Shown piece after piece: positions 43,658 through 53,058 of a DNA stretch of 64,000 nt. The translations under genes were made by a program, and so were the position numbers. Each line of letters opens with the position of its first letter. Positions within the stretch are counted from its first letter, which is position 1. The notes beneath the pieces were generated by a model that was given only the letters and a program-made list of their open reading frames with translations, was not told the DNA's origin and searched no databases. Location: NCBI RefSeq assembly GCF_014108865.1, contig NZ_CP053928.1, positions 1,054,001 through 1,118,000 on the forward strand, given 5' to 3'. Origin of the DNA: Nocardioides sp. WS12 (GTDB taxonomy: Bacteria > Actinomycetota > Actinomycetes > Propionibacteriales > Nocardioidaceae).

Positions 43658-44653
43658 GTGACTGACATCGACCGTCCCGTCGTACGCCCCCGCCGTCTCC
43701 GTACGACGGCCGCGATGCGCGACCTCGTCGCGGAGACGAACCTGTCCGCGGGCCAGTTGATCCTGCCGATGTTCGTCCGCGAGGGCGCCACCGAGCCGCT
43801 GCCGATCAGTTCGATGCCGGGCGTCGTCCAGCACACCCGGGACTCGCTGCGGAAGGCGGCCGCGGAGGCTGCCGAGGCCGGGCTGCGCGGCGTGATGCTG
43901 TTCGGGATCCCTGAGCACAAGGACGCGACCGGCTCGGGCGGCATCGACCCCGACGGCATCCTCAACGTCGCGATCGCCGACGTCGTCGCCGAGGTGGGCG
44001 AGGAACTCGTCGTGATGAGCGACCTGTGCCTCGACGAGTTCACCGACCACGGCCACTGCGGTGTCCTCGACGCCCAGGGTCGGGTCGACAACGACGCCAC
44101 GCTCGAGCAGTACGCCGCCATGGCCGTCGTCCAGGCGCAGGCCGGTGCCGGTCTGGTCGGCCCCAGCGGCATGATGGACGGCCAGGTCGCCGTCATCCGG
44201 GCGGCCCTCGACGATTCCGGTCACACCGACGTCGGGATCCTGGCCTACTCCGCGAAGTACGCCTCCGCCTTCTTCGGACCGTTCCGTGAGGCCGTGGACA
44301 GTTCGCTGACGGGCGACCGGCGTACGTACCAGCAGGACGGCCGCAACGCCCGTGAGGGCGTCCGTGAGGCCCTCCTGGACATCGAGCAGGGCGCGGACAT
44401 CGTGATGGTGAAGCCGGCCCTGGCCTACCTCGACGTGCTGCGCCGCGTCGCGGACGCGGCCGCCGACTTCGGGGTGCCCGTGGCGGCGTACAACATCTCG
44501 GGGGAGTACTCCATGGTCGAGGCCGCTGCGGCCCACGGGTGGATCGAGCGGGAGGCCGCGATCCTGGAGACGCTCACCTCGATCCGCCGCGCTGGCGCGG
44601 ACATGATCTTGACGTACTGGGCGACCGAGGCCGCCGGTCTGCTGCGCCGCTGA
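43658..44653 (+). CDS. hemB: delta-aminolevulinic acid dehydratase (porphobilinogen synthase)
   Basis: 331 residues from GTG. It joins two aminolevulinates to porphobilinogen. The metal/active-site region [14 protein letters not shown] keeps two of the cysteines of zinc enzymes and has Asp at the third position. The Schiff-base lysines are in [13 protein letters not shown] and [21 protein letters not shown] closes the substrate site. It is separated from hemD by the sigma insert. Confidence 0.96.
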   Translation: MTDIDRPVVRPRRLRTTAAMRDLVAETNLSAGQLILPMFVREGATEPLPISSMPGVVQHTRDSLRKAAAEAAEAGLRGVMLFGIPEHKDATGSGGIDPDGILNVAIADVVAEVGEELVVMSDLCLDEFTDHGHCGVLDAQGRVDNDATLEQYAAMAVVQAQAGAGLVGPSGMMDGQVAVIRAALDDSGHTDVGILAYSAKYASAFFGPFREAVDSSLTGDRRTYQQDGRNAREGVREALLDIEQGADIVMVKPALAYLDVLRRVADAAADFGVPVAAYNISGEYSMVEAAAAHGWIEREAAILETLTSIRRAGADMILTYWATEAAGLLRR

Positions 44654-44688
44654 CCGGCGTCTCGATACGCGTCTGCTCGACGACCAAT

Positions 44689-44726
44689 TGCGAACGGCCC
44701 CGGACCGTGAGGTCCGGGGCCGTTCG
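44689..44726. terminator. bidirectional terminator after hemB and the lytic transglycosylase
   Basis: A perfect 17-bp stem (44689–44705 with 44710–44726) closes on GTGA and is followed by TTGTTGTT. It serves hemB and, in reverse, the convergent gene. A fragment reading TCTCGATACGCGTCTGCTCG just before it resembles a common Nocardioides repeat. Confidence 0.9.
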
Positions 44727-44739
44727 CTTGTTGTTCTGG

Positions 44740-45954
44740 TTACGGCGCCTGGAGGCCGTAGCTCAGCAGGCAGTTCAGGAGCTGAACCGTCTGGGTGAGC
44801 TTCGGGTAGGCCGCCTTGCAGGCAGGGCCGGCCTCAGCCTTGACGAGCGGGCCGAGGAGGCCGCTGATCAGGTTCGAGGTGACCGCACCGACACCGTCGT
44901 CGACGGTCTCGATGACCGGGTCGAGCGGGGTGTTGGTCTTCGGGATGGACGGCGTGCCGCCGGGGGTCTCGCCACCGGGGGTCTCGCCACCGGGGGTCTC
45001 GCCACCGGGGGTCTCGCCGCCGGGGGTCGTGCCCGGGTTGGTGGTGCTGCCGCCGGTGGAGGAGCCGCCGGTGCTGCTGCCCTTGCCGCCCTTGCCCTTG
45101 TTGCCGAAGTTGAAGTTCGGCGGCTCGGGAACGACGTAACCCGCGGCGGTCGAGTTGTTCGGCACCGAGGTGAAGTCGCCCTCGAGGTAGGCGTTCATGA
45201 TCTTGAGAACCAGGTCGACGTACGCCTGGCTGTGGTTGTAGCGGTAGACCGAGGCGCGCTGGCCCACGACCGTGGAGAGGTCGCCATCGCCCGAGCAGAG
45301 GTAGACGGCGGCAGCGAGAGCAGCGTCGTCGATGTCCTGCGGGTTGCGGGCGGCGTCGTCGTCAGCGTCCACGCCGACGACCTGCCAGGTCGAGGGGATG
45401 AACTGCATCGGGCCGACGGCGCGGTCCCACTTGGCGTCGTTGTCGTAGACACCGGCGTCGGTGTCCGAGATCGCCTGGGTGTTGTTCGTGCCGTTCAGCG
45501 GGAGGCCGTAGATGCCGGGGGTGGCGACACCGTCGTCGTTGAGGACGTTGCCACCGAAGCGACCGTGGTTGGACTCCACACGGCCGATCGCGGCGATGAG
45601 CTGCCAGGTGATGTTGCAGGACTCGTCCGCGGAGTTGATGACCGTCTCAGCGCGCTGGTAAGCGGCGAGAGCGGCGGCCGGGATCGCGTTGGTCGACGCG
45701 GCGGAGATGATGCCCGCCTCGTTGCCACCGTTGAGACCCTCGACGTTGGCCGGGTCGGAGAAGCTGGCCGGGTCCTCGATCGACTCCTCGGGCACGCTGG
45801 TGCCGTCGGTGACCTGTCCCGGACCCTCAGCGGCGATGACCGGTGCTGCGACGCTGCCGATGCCGGCAACGGATGCGGTCCACGCTGCTGAAAGCAGAGC
45901 GAGCGGAATGATGGTGGCGACGCGCTGCAGACGCCCCAGACGCTTCCTCGACAT
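44740..45954 (-). CDS. secreted lytic transglycosylase (SLT-type)
   Basis: 404 residues from ATG MSRKRLGRLQRV. A signal peptide or anchor (residues about 9–42) comes first. The transglycosylase core has the catalytic Glu127 in AAIGRVESNHGRFGG, then WDRAVGPMQFIPSTW, DIDDAALAAAVYLC and VYRYNHSQAYVDLVL. It cleaves peptidoglycan. A linker of PGGET repeats leads to a C-terminal domain with two cysteines. GGGGAGAG is the ribosome site, located within a folded leader. Confidence 0.9.
   Translation of the reverse strand: MSRKRLGRLQRVATIIPLALLSAAWTASVAGIGSVAAPVIAAEGPGQVTDGTSVPEESIEDPASFSDPANVEGLNGGNEAGIISAASTNAIPAAALAAYQRAETVINSADESCNITWQLIAAIGRVESNHGRFGGNVLNDDGVATPGIYGLPLNGTNNTQAISDTDAGVYDNDAKWDRAVGPMQFIPSTWQVVGVDADDDAARNPQDIDDAALAAAVYLCSGDGDLSTVVGQRASVYRYNHSQAYVDLVLKIMNAYLEGDFTSVPNNSTAAGYVVPEPPNFNFGNKGKGGKGSSTGGSSTGGSTTNPGTTPGGETPGGETPGGETPGGETPGGTPSIPKTNTPLDPVIETVDDGVGAVTSNLISGLLGPLVKAEAGPACKAAYPKLTQTVQLLNCLLSYGLQAP
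44961..45020. repeat. four 15-bp tandem repeats coding PGGET units
   Basis: The unit CGGGGGTCTCGCCAC occurs four times head to tail, the last with one base change, in the minus-strand transglycosylase gene. It encodes a flexible GGETP linker and could change length by slippage. Confidence 0.85.
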
Positions 45955-45958
45955 GTAT

Positions 45959-46039
45959 CGGACTCTCTCCCCGGGCCTTTCGGCCGATTTCCGTGGGCCA
46001 CTCCCTCGCTGGGCCCACCCGTGCGTCACGCGTAGTCCG
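45959..46039 (-). promoter_or_regulatory. folded 5' leader of the lytic transglycosylase gene
   Basis: On the minus strand, CGGACT (46039–46034) and AGTCCG (45964–45959) close a junction. It contains a 7-bp hairpin (GTGGGCC with GGCCCAC) and a GGCC-GAAA-GGCC hairpin with a GNRA loop. The closing strand directly follows the ribosome site, so folding could affect translation. It does not match the c-di-AMP riboswitch by eye. Confidence 0.4.
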
Positions 46040-46227
46040 GTGACCCACGATGTGGACCAACCGAATGGCGCGACACCTGGACAACGAAGTTTGACACACC
46101 GACGTTACGGGTGTCACATGTTCCCGCTCACAAAGCGGACGACGTGATATGTGCCCGAAGGACTATCCGCCGGCCCCATTCGGACCGCGATGGGGGACCG
46201 CTGGGGTCGATCAGTGACAATGGCGCG

Positions 46228-47604
46228 GTGCCTGACCTCGTGACCACCGGCCCCACCAGCGGCTCCGACGCCCTCTTCGCCCGGGCCCGGGCCGTGACTC
46301 CCGGCGGGGTCAACTCCCCGGTCCGCGCCTTCAACGCGGTCGGCGGAACGCCCCGCTTCATTGCCTCCGCTTCCGGTCCCTGGCTGACCGACGTCGACGG
46401 CAACACGTACGTCGACCTGATCTGCTCCTGGGGCCCGATGCTGCTCGGCCACGCGCACCCGGCCGTCGTCGACGCCGTGCGCGAAGCGGTCGGTCGCGGG
46501 ACGTCGTACGGCACGCCCACCGAAGGTGAGGTCGCGCTGGTCGAGGCGATCGTCGCGCGTACCCCGGTCGAGCGCCTGCGCCTGGTTTCCTCGGGCACCG
46601 AGGCGACCATGTCGGCGATCCGGTTGGCGCGCGGCTTCACCGGCCGCGATGTCATCGTGAAGTTCGCCGGTTGCTACCACGGCCACGTCGACTCGCTCCT
46701 CGCTGCGGCGGGCTCGGGCCTGACCACCTTCTCCATCCCGGGTACGCCCGGGGTGCCGGCCAGTTCGACCGACCTCACGCTGGTCCTGCCCTACAACGAC
46801 ACGGCCGCGGTCGCTGCCGTCTTCGCCGAGTACGGCGACCGGATCGCCTGTCTCATCACCGAGGCCGCGCCCGGCAACATGGGCGTCGTCCCGCCCGCGC
46901 CCGGCTTCAACAAGTTCCTTGCCGAGACCTGCCGCGCCCACGGTGCCCTGTTCATCAGCGACGAGGTGATGACCGGGTTCCGGGTCTCCGCATCCGGCCA
47001 GTGGGGCACCGACGGTGCCGTCGAGGGCTGGGCCCCCGACCTCACGACGTTCGGCAAGGTGATGGGTGGCGGCTTCCCGGCTGCCGCGTTCGGCGGTCGC
47101 GCCGACGTCATGGCCCACCTCGCGCCCGAAGGCCCCGTCTACCAGGCGGGCACGCTCTCGGGGAACCCGATCGCCACGGCCGCCGGCCTCGCCACGCTGA
47201 CCGCTGCCGACGACGCGGTCTACGCACGGCTCGACGTCGTCGCCGACGCGCTGCGCGCCGGTGCCGCCGAGGCGTTCACGGCTGCCGGCGTCCCGCACGT
47301 CATCCAGTCGACCGGCTCGATGTTCTCGGTGTTCCTCACCGAGGACCCGGTCACCAACTACGCCGAGGCTCAGCGCACCGACGTGGCGGCGTACGGCGCC
47401 TTCTTCCACGCCATGCTCGACCGCGGAGTGCACCTGCCGCCGTCGGCGTACGAAGCCTGGTTCGTGTCGTCGTCCCACGACGACCGCGCCGTCCAGCACG
47501 TCCTTGATGCCCTTCCCGCAGCGGCCGAGGCCGCTGCAGCGGCCCGCTCGCCGCTGGTCGAGCCTGTCGAGACCACCTCAACCACCGCCGGAGAAGACGC
47601 ATGA
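46228..47604 (+). CDS. hemL: glutamate-1-semialdehyde 2,1-aminomutase
   Basis: 458 residues from GTG ([20 protein letters not shown]). This PLP enzyme makes 5-aminolevulinate. [13 protein letters not shown] is the family opening, [17 protein letters not shown] binds PLP, and the Schiff-base lysine is in [18 protein letters not shown]. The last 18 or so residues ([18 protein letters not shown]) come from a dispersed repeat, not from the enzyme family. The histidine phosphatase gene overlaps its stop. Confidence 0.95.
   Translation: MPDLVTTGPTSGSDALFARARAVTPGGVNSPVRAFNAVGGTPRFIASASGPWLTDVDGNTYVDLICSWGPMLLGHAHPAVVDAVREAVGRGTSYGTPTEGEVALVEAIVARTPVERLRLVSSGTEATMSAIRLARGFTGRDVIVKFAGCYHGHVDSLLAAAGSGLTTFSIPGTPGVPASSTDLTLVLPYNDTAAVAAVFAEYGDRIACLITEAAPGNMGVVPPAPGFNKFLAETCRAHGALFISDEVMTGFRVSASGQWGTDGAVEGWAPDLTTFGKVMGGGFPAAAFGGRADVMAHLAPEGPVYQAGTLSGNPIATAAGLATLTAADDAVYARLDVVADALRAGAAEAFTAAGVPHVIQSTGSMFSVFLTEDPVTNYAEAQRTDVAAYGAFFHAMLDRGVHLPPSAYEAWFVSSSHDDRAVQHVLDALPAAAEAAAAARSPLVEPVETTSTTAGEDA
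47556..47586 (+). repeat. dispersed-repeat sequence forming the hemL C-terminal tail
   Basis: GGTCGAGCCTGTCGAGACC followed by CACCTCAACCACC encodes [10 protein letters not shown]. The VE(P/L)VET core recurs in menD at about 63430. The sequence has the make-up of repeats scattered in Nocardioides-type genomes. Confidence 0.6.
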
Positions 47605-48296
47605 GCACGCCCGACACGATCGTTCACCTGGTCCGCCACGGTGAGGTCCACAACCCGGAGGGTGTCCTCTACGGCCGCCGCGACGGGTTCCACCTCTCCA
47701 CCCGCGGCCTTGCGATGGCCGACCGGATCGGTGAGGCGCTGGGGTCCAACGACATCACCGTGCTCCGCTCCTCACCGCTCGAGCGGGCCCAAGAGACGGC
47801 CGCGCCGCTCGCCGCGAAGCTCGGTCTCGAGGTCACCCTCGAGCCGCGGGTCATCGAGTCAACCAACCAGTTCGAGGGGCTCACCTTCGGCAAGGGCAAC
47901 AACGCGCTGCGCAACCCGCTGCTGTGGCGCCACCTCTACAACCCCTTCAAGCCGTCCTGGGGTGAGCCGTACAAGCTCATCGTCGAGCGGATGATGGCGG
48001 CGGTCCACGACGCCCGCGTCGCCGCGGCCGGTCACGAGGCCGTCCTGGTCTCGCACCAGCTCCCGATCTGGACCACCCGCCTGGCGGCCGAGAAGCGCTC
48101 GTTCCTGCACGACCCGCGCAAGCGTCAGTGCACGCTCTGCTCGATCACCTCGTTCCACTTCGCGGGCGAGGAACTGGTCCAGGTCAGCTACGCCGAGCCT
48201 GCCATCGACCTGATCCCGACCGGTGACATCGCGGCGCCGTTCTCCGCCGGTGACGCGCCCGAAGAGAAGAAGCCCGAGGGGACTCCGCCCGCATGA
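47601..48296 (+). CDS. histidine phosphatase superfamily protein
   Basis: 231 residues. The catalytic RHG motif is [18 protein letters not shown], later [15 protein letters not shown] supplies the second Arg and Glu, and [11 protein letters not shown] holds the second catalytic His. It is the conserved neighbour of hemL and the cytochrome c maturation genes (Rv0525). The substrate is unknown. ATGA overlaps link it to hemL and the thioredoxin-like gene. Confidence 0.92.
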   Translation: MSTPDTIVHLVRHGEVHNPEGVLYGRRDGFHLSTRGLAMADRIGEALGSNDITVLRSSPLERAQETAAPLAAKLGLEVTLEPRVIESTNQFEGLTFGKGNNALRNPLLWRHLYNPFKPSWGEPYKLIVERMMAAVHDARVAAAGHEAVLVSHQLPIWTTRLAAEKRSFLHDPRKRQCTLCSITSFHFAGEELVQVSYAEPAIDLIPTGDIAAPFSAGDAPEEKKPEGTPPA

Positions 48297-48862
48297 CTCG
48301 TGTCGCCCGAGCGGTGGCGTTGTTCGCTGCCCTGGTGCTGATGGCCGGATGTTCGGACATTGGCGGCACCGGCGACCTCGACTACGTCCCCGGCGACGGC
48401 CAGGTCATCGAGGTGGCGAAGGCGGACCGTGAAGACCCCGTCGACTTCGCCGGTACGACGGTCCAGGGTGAGGCGCTCGACGTGACCGACCTGCGCGGCA
48501 AGGTCGTCGTCCTCAACGTCTGGTGGTCGGGCTGCGGCCCGTGCCGCACCGAGATGCCGATGCTGGTCGACACCGAGGCCGAGGTCGATGCCGACGAGGT
48601 GGCCTTCGTCGGGATCAACATCCGCGACCTCGCCCCCGAGAACGCTGCGGCGTTCGAGCGCGACCGGGGCGTGAAGTACCCCTCGCTCTACGACCCGGGC
48701 AGCGAGACCCTGCTGCGCCTGGGCAAGTACGCCCCGCACGCCACGCCTGCGACGATCCTGCTCGACCAGCAGGGCCGCGTCGCTGCGCTGATCAACGGCC
48801 CGATCCCGTCGAAGAGCACGCTCTCCACGCTGATCGACGACACCCTGGCCGAGTCCGACTGA
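48293..48862 (+). CDS. resA: thioredoxin-like lipoprotein, TlpA/ResA type
   Basis: 189 residues. A lipoprotein signal ends in LMAGC with the lipidated Cys20. The thioredoxin fold has VVVLNVWWSGCGPCRTEM with C81-X2-C84, and the cis-proline is in PHATPATILLD. It reduces apocytochrome c haem-binding cysteines outside the membrane. It is first in the resA-ccdA-resB-ccsB set and overlaps ccdA by one base (TGATG). Confidence 0.93.
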   Translation: MTRVARAVALFAALVLMAGCSDIGGTGDLDYVPGDGQVIEVAKADREDPVDFAGTTVQGEALDVTDLRGKVVVLNVWWSGCGPCRTEMPMLVDTEAEVDADEVAFVGINIRDLAPENAAAFERDRGVKYPSLYDPGSETLLRLGKYAPHATPATILLDQQGRVAALINGPIPSKSTLSTLIDDTLAESD

Positions 48863-49626
48863 TGGGCGAGTGGTTCACGGAGCAGGCGGCGGCCGGCTCG
48901 CTCGGCCTGGCCGTGCCGGTGGCGCTGATCGCCGGCCTCGTCTCCTTCTTCTCCCCGTGCGTACTGCCGCTGCTCCCGGGCTACCTCTCCTACGCCACCG
49001 GCCTGTCCGGCGCCGACCTCGCCAGCGGTGAGGCCGGCCAGCGCCGCGGCCGGATGGTGCTCGGTTCGCTGCTGTTCGTGCTCGGCTTCGCGGTCGTCTT
49101 CGTCTTCGCCGGTACGGCGTTCGGCGGCTTCGCCGGGCAGCTCCAGCGCTGGGAGAACACGATCACCCTCGTGCTCGGCCTGCTGCTGATCGTGCTCGGC
49201 CTGGTCTTCGCGGGCGTCGTGCCGTGGCTGCAGCGGGACTTCCGGATGCACAAGATCCCGGCGGTCGGGCTGGGCGCCGCCCCGGTCGTCGGTGCCATGT
49301 TCGCCATCGGCTGGACGCCCTGCATCGGCCCGACGTTCGGCGTGATCCTGAACCTCACCTACGCCGACGGCGCGACCGCGGCCCGCGGCGGGCTCCTCGC
49401 TCTCTGCTACGCCCTCGGCCTCGGGCTCCCGTTCGTGATCGTCGCGCTGTTCTACAACCGCACCATCGGCGCGCTGCGCTGGGTGCGCCGCCACCAGGTC
49501 CTCGTGATGCGCACCGGCGGGTTCTTCCTCGTCGCCATCGGGCTGCTGATGGTCACCGGCTGGTGGGACCACATCGTGCAGTGGGCGCAACTGCGGACCG
49601 TCGACTTCGGGGAGACCGCACTGTGA
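48862..49626 (+). CDS. ccdA: cytochrome c biogenesis protein CcdA
   Basis: 254 residues with six membrane helices. The two essential cysteines are in SFFSPCVLPLLPGYLSY and AIGWTPCIGPTFG. CcdA carries electrons from cytoplasmic thioredoxin across the membrane to ResA-type proteins. GTGA overlap with resB follows. Confidence 0.95.
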   Translation: MGEWFTEQAAAGSLGLAVPVALIAGLVSFFSPCVLPLLPGYLSYATGLSGADLASGEAGQRRGRMVLGSLLFVLGFAVVFVFAGTAFGGFAGQLQRWENTITLVLGLLLIVLGLVFAGVVPWLQRDFRMHKIPAVGLGAAPVVGAMFAIGWTPCIGPTFGVILNLTYADGATAARGGLLALCYALGLGLPFVIVALFYNRTIGALRWVRRHQVLVMRTGGFFLVAIGLLMVTGWWDHIVQWAQLRTVDFGETAL

Positions 49627-51251
49627 GCGCCCCGAAGCCCGACGCCCGCGAACGCCGTCCCGGTGAGCTGACCGCGCGCGAGTTCGCCCGGTGGATCTGG
49701 CGCCAGATCTCCTCGATGCGTACCGCGCTGATCCTGCTGCTGGTCCTCGCGCTGGCCGCCATCCCGGGTTCGGTGATCCCGCAGCAGGGCGTCGACTCGC
49801 TCGCCGTCACCCGCTGGAAGGACCAGCACCCCAAGCTGACGCCGCTCTACGAACGTCTCGACCTGTTCTCGGTCTACAGCTCCCCGTGGTTCTCCGCGAT
49901 CTACCTGCTGCTGACCATCTCGCTCGTCGGTTGCATCGTGCCACGCCTCTTCGTGTACCTCCGCGCTCTCCGCGCCCAGCCCCCCGCGGCGCCACGCCAC
50001 CTGTCGCGGCTGCCGGTCCATTCGTCGTACACGACGGACCTGACGGTGGACGAGGTGCTCGACCGGGCGCGCGCGGTGCTCGGGCGCCGGCACCGGCTGA
50101 GGGTCTCGACGAGCTCGACCGACGGGGTTCCCGACGACGCGGTCTCGGCCGAGCGGGGCTACCTGCGTGAGGCCGGCAACCTGGTCTTCCACCTGTCGGT
50201 GCTGATCGTGCTGGCGGGCTTCGCGGTCGGCGGGCTCTGGGGTTATCAGGGCGGCGTGATCCTCGTCGAGGGCAGCACCTTCAGCAACAACCTGACGCAG
50301 TACGACGACTTCAAGCCGGGTGGCCTCTTCACCCAGCAGCAGATGAAGGACTTCCGCTTCGACGTCAACGAGTTCCGGGTCGACTGGCTCAAGGACGGAC
50401 CGCGCGCCGGACAGGCCCGCAAGTTCGAGGCCGACCTGTCCTACCGCGAGGGTCAGTCCGACGCGAAGGACTACACGCTCCGGGTCAATCACCCGCTGAA
50501 CGTGGACGGCACCGAGGTGTTCCTGATCGGCCACGGGTACGCCCCCGTGATCACGGTGCGTGACGGCAAGGGCGATGTGGTCGCGACCGGCCCGACGGTG
50601 TTCCTGCCGCAGGACGCAACCTTCCTGTCCTTCGGTGTGGTCAAGGCGCCGGCGGCCAAGCCCGGCCAGATCGGCCTCGAGGGGCTGTTCTACCCGACGT
50701 TCGAGATGCTCGACGGCGACCCGGTCACCGTCTTCGGAGACGACCTCTTCCCCACGCTGTCGCTGCTGGCCTACACCGGTGACCTTGGCCTCGACGACGG
50801 TCGGTCGCAGTCGGTCTACGTCCTCGACAAGTCGAAGGCCACCCCGGTCAAGGGAGAGGACGGCAAGCCGTTCCGCCTCGACCTGCAGGTCGGTGACACC
50901 GTCGAACTGCCCGATGGGCTCGGGACGGTCACCTTCGACCGCGTCGATCCGTGGATCCGGGTGCAGATCAGCCAGACCCCGGGCAAGGGCGTTGCCCTGC
51001 TCGGTGTCGTGCTCGCGCTGATCGGCCTGTGCGCGTCGCTGTTCCTGCGGCCGCGCCGGGTGTGGGTGCGGGCGGTGGCAGTGGACGCCGCCGGGGCCGG
51101 ACCCGACACTGGTGACGCAGACGCGGGAGACACAATGGACAGCACGGGCGGCACTCGGGTCGAGGTCGCCGTACTCGATCGCTCCGGCAACGGCGAGACG
51201 GACGAGATCCTCGCCAGACTGATGGCGCAACTGCAGGAGGCACCGAAGTGA
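49623..51251 (+). CDS. resB: cytochrome c biogenesis protein ResB
   Basis: 542 residues from GTG. Membrane helices lie near residues 33–50, 88–110, 185–205 and 455–475, around a large extracytoplasmic domain. IPQQGVDS, YSSPWFSAIYLLLTISLVGC, LREAGNLVFHLSVLIVLAGF and EVFLIGHGYAPVITVRDG are typical ResB segments. With CcsB it forms the system II haem lyase. The Asp/Gly-rich tail of 60 residues is cytoplasmic. Confidence 0.94.
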   Translation: MSAPKPDARERRPGELTAREFARWIWRQISSMRTALILLLVLALAAIPGSVIPQQGVDSLAVTRWKDQHPKLTPLYERLDLFSVYSSPWFSAIYLLLTISLVGCIVPRLFVYLRALRAQPPAAPRHLSRLPVHSSYTTDLTVDEVLDRARAVLGRRHRLRVSTSSTDGVPDDAVSAERGYLREAGNLVFHLSVLIVLAGFAVGGLWGYQGGVILVEGSTFSNNLTQYDDFKPGGLFTQQQMKDFRFDVNEFRVDWLKDGPRAGQARKFEADLSYREGQSDAKDYTLRVNHPLNVDGTEVFLIGHGYAPVITVRDGKGDVVATGPTVFLPQDATFLSFGVVKAPAAKPGQIGLEGLFYPTFEMLDGDPVTVFGDDLFPTLSLLAYTGDLGLDDGRSQSVYVLDKSKATPVKGEDGKPFRLDLQVGDTVELPDGLGTVTFDRVDPWIRVQISQTPGKGVALLGVVLALIGLCASLFLRPRRVWVRAVAVDAAGAGPDTGDADAGDTMDSTGGTRVEVAVLDRSGNGETDEILARLMAQLQEAPK

Positions 51252-52303
51252 GCAACACGGCGTGGGAGAACCTGAGCAACCAGGCGGTTGCGATGGCAGG
51301 TCTCGTCTACTTCCTGGCGCTGCTCGTGCACCTCGCCGAGTGGGCGGCCCTGCGCCAGCCCGCTGATGAGCGGGAGCTCGTCGCGGCCGGTGGCGGCGAC
51401 GTCACCGATGCTGGCAGTGCCTCCGCCGCCTCGGAGGTGGAGCGAGGAGCGCGGGTGGCCTTCCTCGGGCGCCTCGGCTTCCTGCTCACGATCGTCGCCT
51501 GCGCGGTGCACTTCGTCGCCCTTCTCGGGCGCGGCATGGCCGCGGACCCGAACCGGGTGCCGTGGGGCAACATGTACGAGTTCACGGTGTCCGGCACCTT
51601 CGTCGTGACCCTCCTGTACGTCGTCCTGCACAAGAAGTTCGCCCTCGCCTGGATGGGCCCGATCGTGGTCGGCTTCGTGCTGACCGTGCTGATGACCGCG
51701 GTGATCTGGCTGCACGACGAGGTCGCACCGCTGACCGAGGCACTCAACTCGCCGTGGCTGGTCATCCACGTCGTCTCGGCCGTGATCGCCACCGGCACCT
51801 TCACCCTCGGTGGCATCGCCTCGATCATGTACCTGGTCCGGATGCGGGCCGAGCGTCGCGCAGCCGAGAAGGGCCGGCCGCTCTCCCGCTGGATCGCCCG
51901 TACCCCCGAACTGCCCGCCCTGGACCGCCTCGCGTACCGGGTGCACGCGTTCGCGTTCCCGGTGTGGACCTTCGCGGTCCTGATCACCGGCCCGATCTGG
52001 GCGCACGAGGCCTGGTCCCGCTACTGGAACTGGGACCCCAAGGAGGTGTGGGCGTTCATCACCTGGGTCGTCTACGCCGGCTACCTCCACGCCCGCGCCA
52101 CCGCCGGCTGGAAGGGCCGCAAGGCCGCCATGCTCGCGCTCGTCGGCCTCGGCACCCTGTGGTTCAACTTCATCGGGATCAACTACTTCTCGACGACCAG
52201 CCAGCACTCGTACGCCGTCGAGCAGTTCGTCGACGCACCGGCCCCGGTTCAACTACCGAATTTGCTGCCTCCGGGGCTTGGGTACGACGAATTCGGTAGT
52301 TGA
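51248..52303 (+). CDS. ccsB: cytochrome c biogenesis protein CcsB (CcsA/ResC type)
   Basis: 351 residues from GTG, about eight membrane helices. The haem-handling motif is WNWDPKEVWAFITW (WWD-type), with conserved histidines in WLVIHVVSAV and WAHEAW and in the Ser-Gln-His segment near the end. It exports and attaches haem with ResB. The last 20 or so residues (APVQLPNLLPPGLGYDEFGS) are encoded inside a long inverted repeat and are probably not ancestral. Confidence 0.95.
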   Translation: MSNTAWENLSNQAVAMAGLVYFLALLVHLAEWAALRQPADERELVAAGGGDVTDAGSASAASEVERGARVAFLGRLGFLLTIVACAVHFVALLGRGMAADPNRVPWGNMYEFTVSGTFVVTLLYVVLHKKFALAWMGPIVVGFVLTVLMTAVIWLHDEVAPLTEALNSPWLVIHVVSAVIATGTFTLGGIASIMYLVRMRAERRAAEKGRPLSRWIARTPELPALDRLAYRVHAFAFPVWTFAVLITGPIWAHEAWSRYWNWDPKEVWAFITWVVYAGYLHARATAGWKGRKAAMLALVGLGTLWFNFIGINYFSTTSQHSYAVEQFVDAPAPVQLPNLLPPGLGYDEFGS

Positions 52304-52308
52304 ACCGG
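52244..52308. repeat. perfect 19-bp inverted repeat spanning the ccsB stop
   Basis: CCGGTTCAACTACCGAATT (52244–52262) and its exact complement (52290–52308) flank a 27-base loop. Flanking GGCC/GGGGCC extends it imperfectly. The ccsB stop lies in the right arm and the next ATG is 12 bases beyond, so it may act as terminator and/or be a mobile repeat. Confidence 0.85.
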
Positions 52309-52319
52309 AGTCGGGGCCC

Positions 52320-53045
52320 ATGTCACTGACGATCGTCACCGGAGGAACGCGCGGCATCGGCGCCGCCATCGCCGCTCGCCTCGCCGCCGAGGGCCACGAC
52401 CTGGTGCTCGGCTACCGCAGCGACGAGGAGAGTGCACGCGCGACGGCCGAGTCGATCCATGCGCGGGGGGTCCGCTGCGTCACCGTCCGCGCCGATCTGA
52501 CGACGGATGCCGGCATCGAAGAGTTGTTCGCCCGCGCCGCCGAGGTGGGTCCGGTCACCGGCGTCGTGAACAACGCCGGCGCGACGTACCGCTTCGCGCC
52601 CTTGCACGAGACGCCGACCGAAGAGATCCGGCGGACCATCGACATCAACCTGACCGGGCCGATCCTCGTCGCCCGGGCTGCGGTCGCCGTCCTGGACCGC
52701 GGCGGCGTGATCGTCAACATCACCTCGGGCGCCGCGACCATCGGGTCGCCGGGGGAGTACGTCCACTACGCCGCGGCCAAGGCCGGACTGGACGCGGCCA
52801 CGCGGGGGCTCGGACTCGAGGTCGCCGACCGGGGCATCCGGGTCGTTGCGATCGCGCCCGGCCTGATCGCGACCGACCTGCACGCGACCACCGGTGACCC
52901 GGAACGGGTGGCACGGATGGCGCCGCAGATCCCGCTCGGCCGGGCCGGACAGCCCGAGGAGATCGCCAACGCCGTCGCGTGGCTGATGAGCGACCAGGCG
53001 GCCTATGTCACCGCCACCACGTTGCGGGTGGCCGGCGGCCGCTGA
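52320..53045 (+). CDS. short-chain dehydrogenase/reductase
   Basis: 241 residues from ATG MSLTIVTGGTRGIGAAIAA. Cofactor motif TGGTRGIG, NNAG (VVNNAGATYR), catalytic Ser in NITSGAAT and Y-X3-K in YVHYAAAKAGLD, with the C-terminal TLRVAGGR. It resembles FabG/glucose dehydrogenase-like reductases; the substrate is unknown. It lies directly after the inverted repeat that ends ccsB. Confidence 0.9.
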   Translation: MSLTIVTGGTRGIGAAIAARLAAEGHDLVLGYRSDEESARATAESIHARGVRCVTVRADLTTDAGIEELFARAAEVGPVTGVVNNAGATYRFAPLHETPTEEIRRTIDINLTGPILVARAAVAVLDRGGVIVNITSGAATIGSPGEYVHYAAAKAGLDAATRGLGLEVADRGIRVVAIAPGLIATDLHATTGDPERVARMAPQIPLGRAGQPEEIANAVAWLMSDQAAYVTATTLRVAGGR

Positions 53046-53058
53046 CCGACTGCGGCGC

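Noticed and set aside
45955..46130. c-di-AMP (ydaO-type) riboswitch before the lytic transglycosylase
   Set aside because: The leader is structured, but the GGGTGAATC and ACCCGACAGCTAACC-type blocks of the known consensus are absent.
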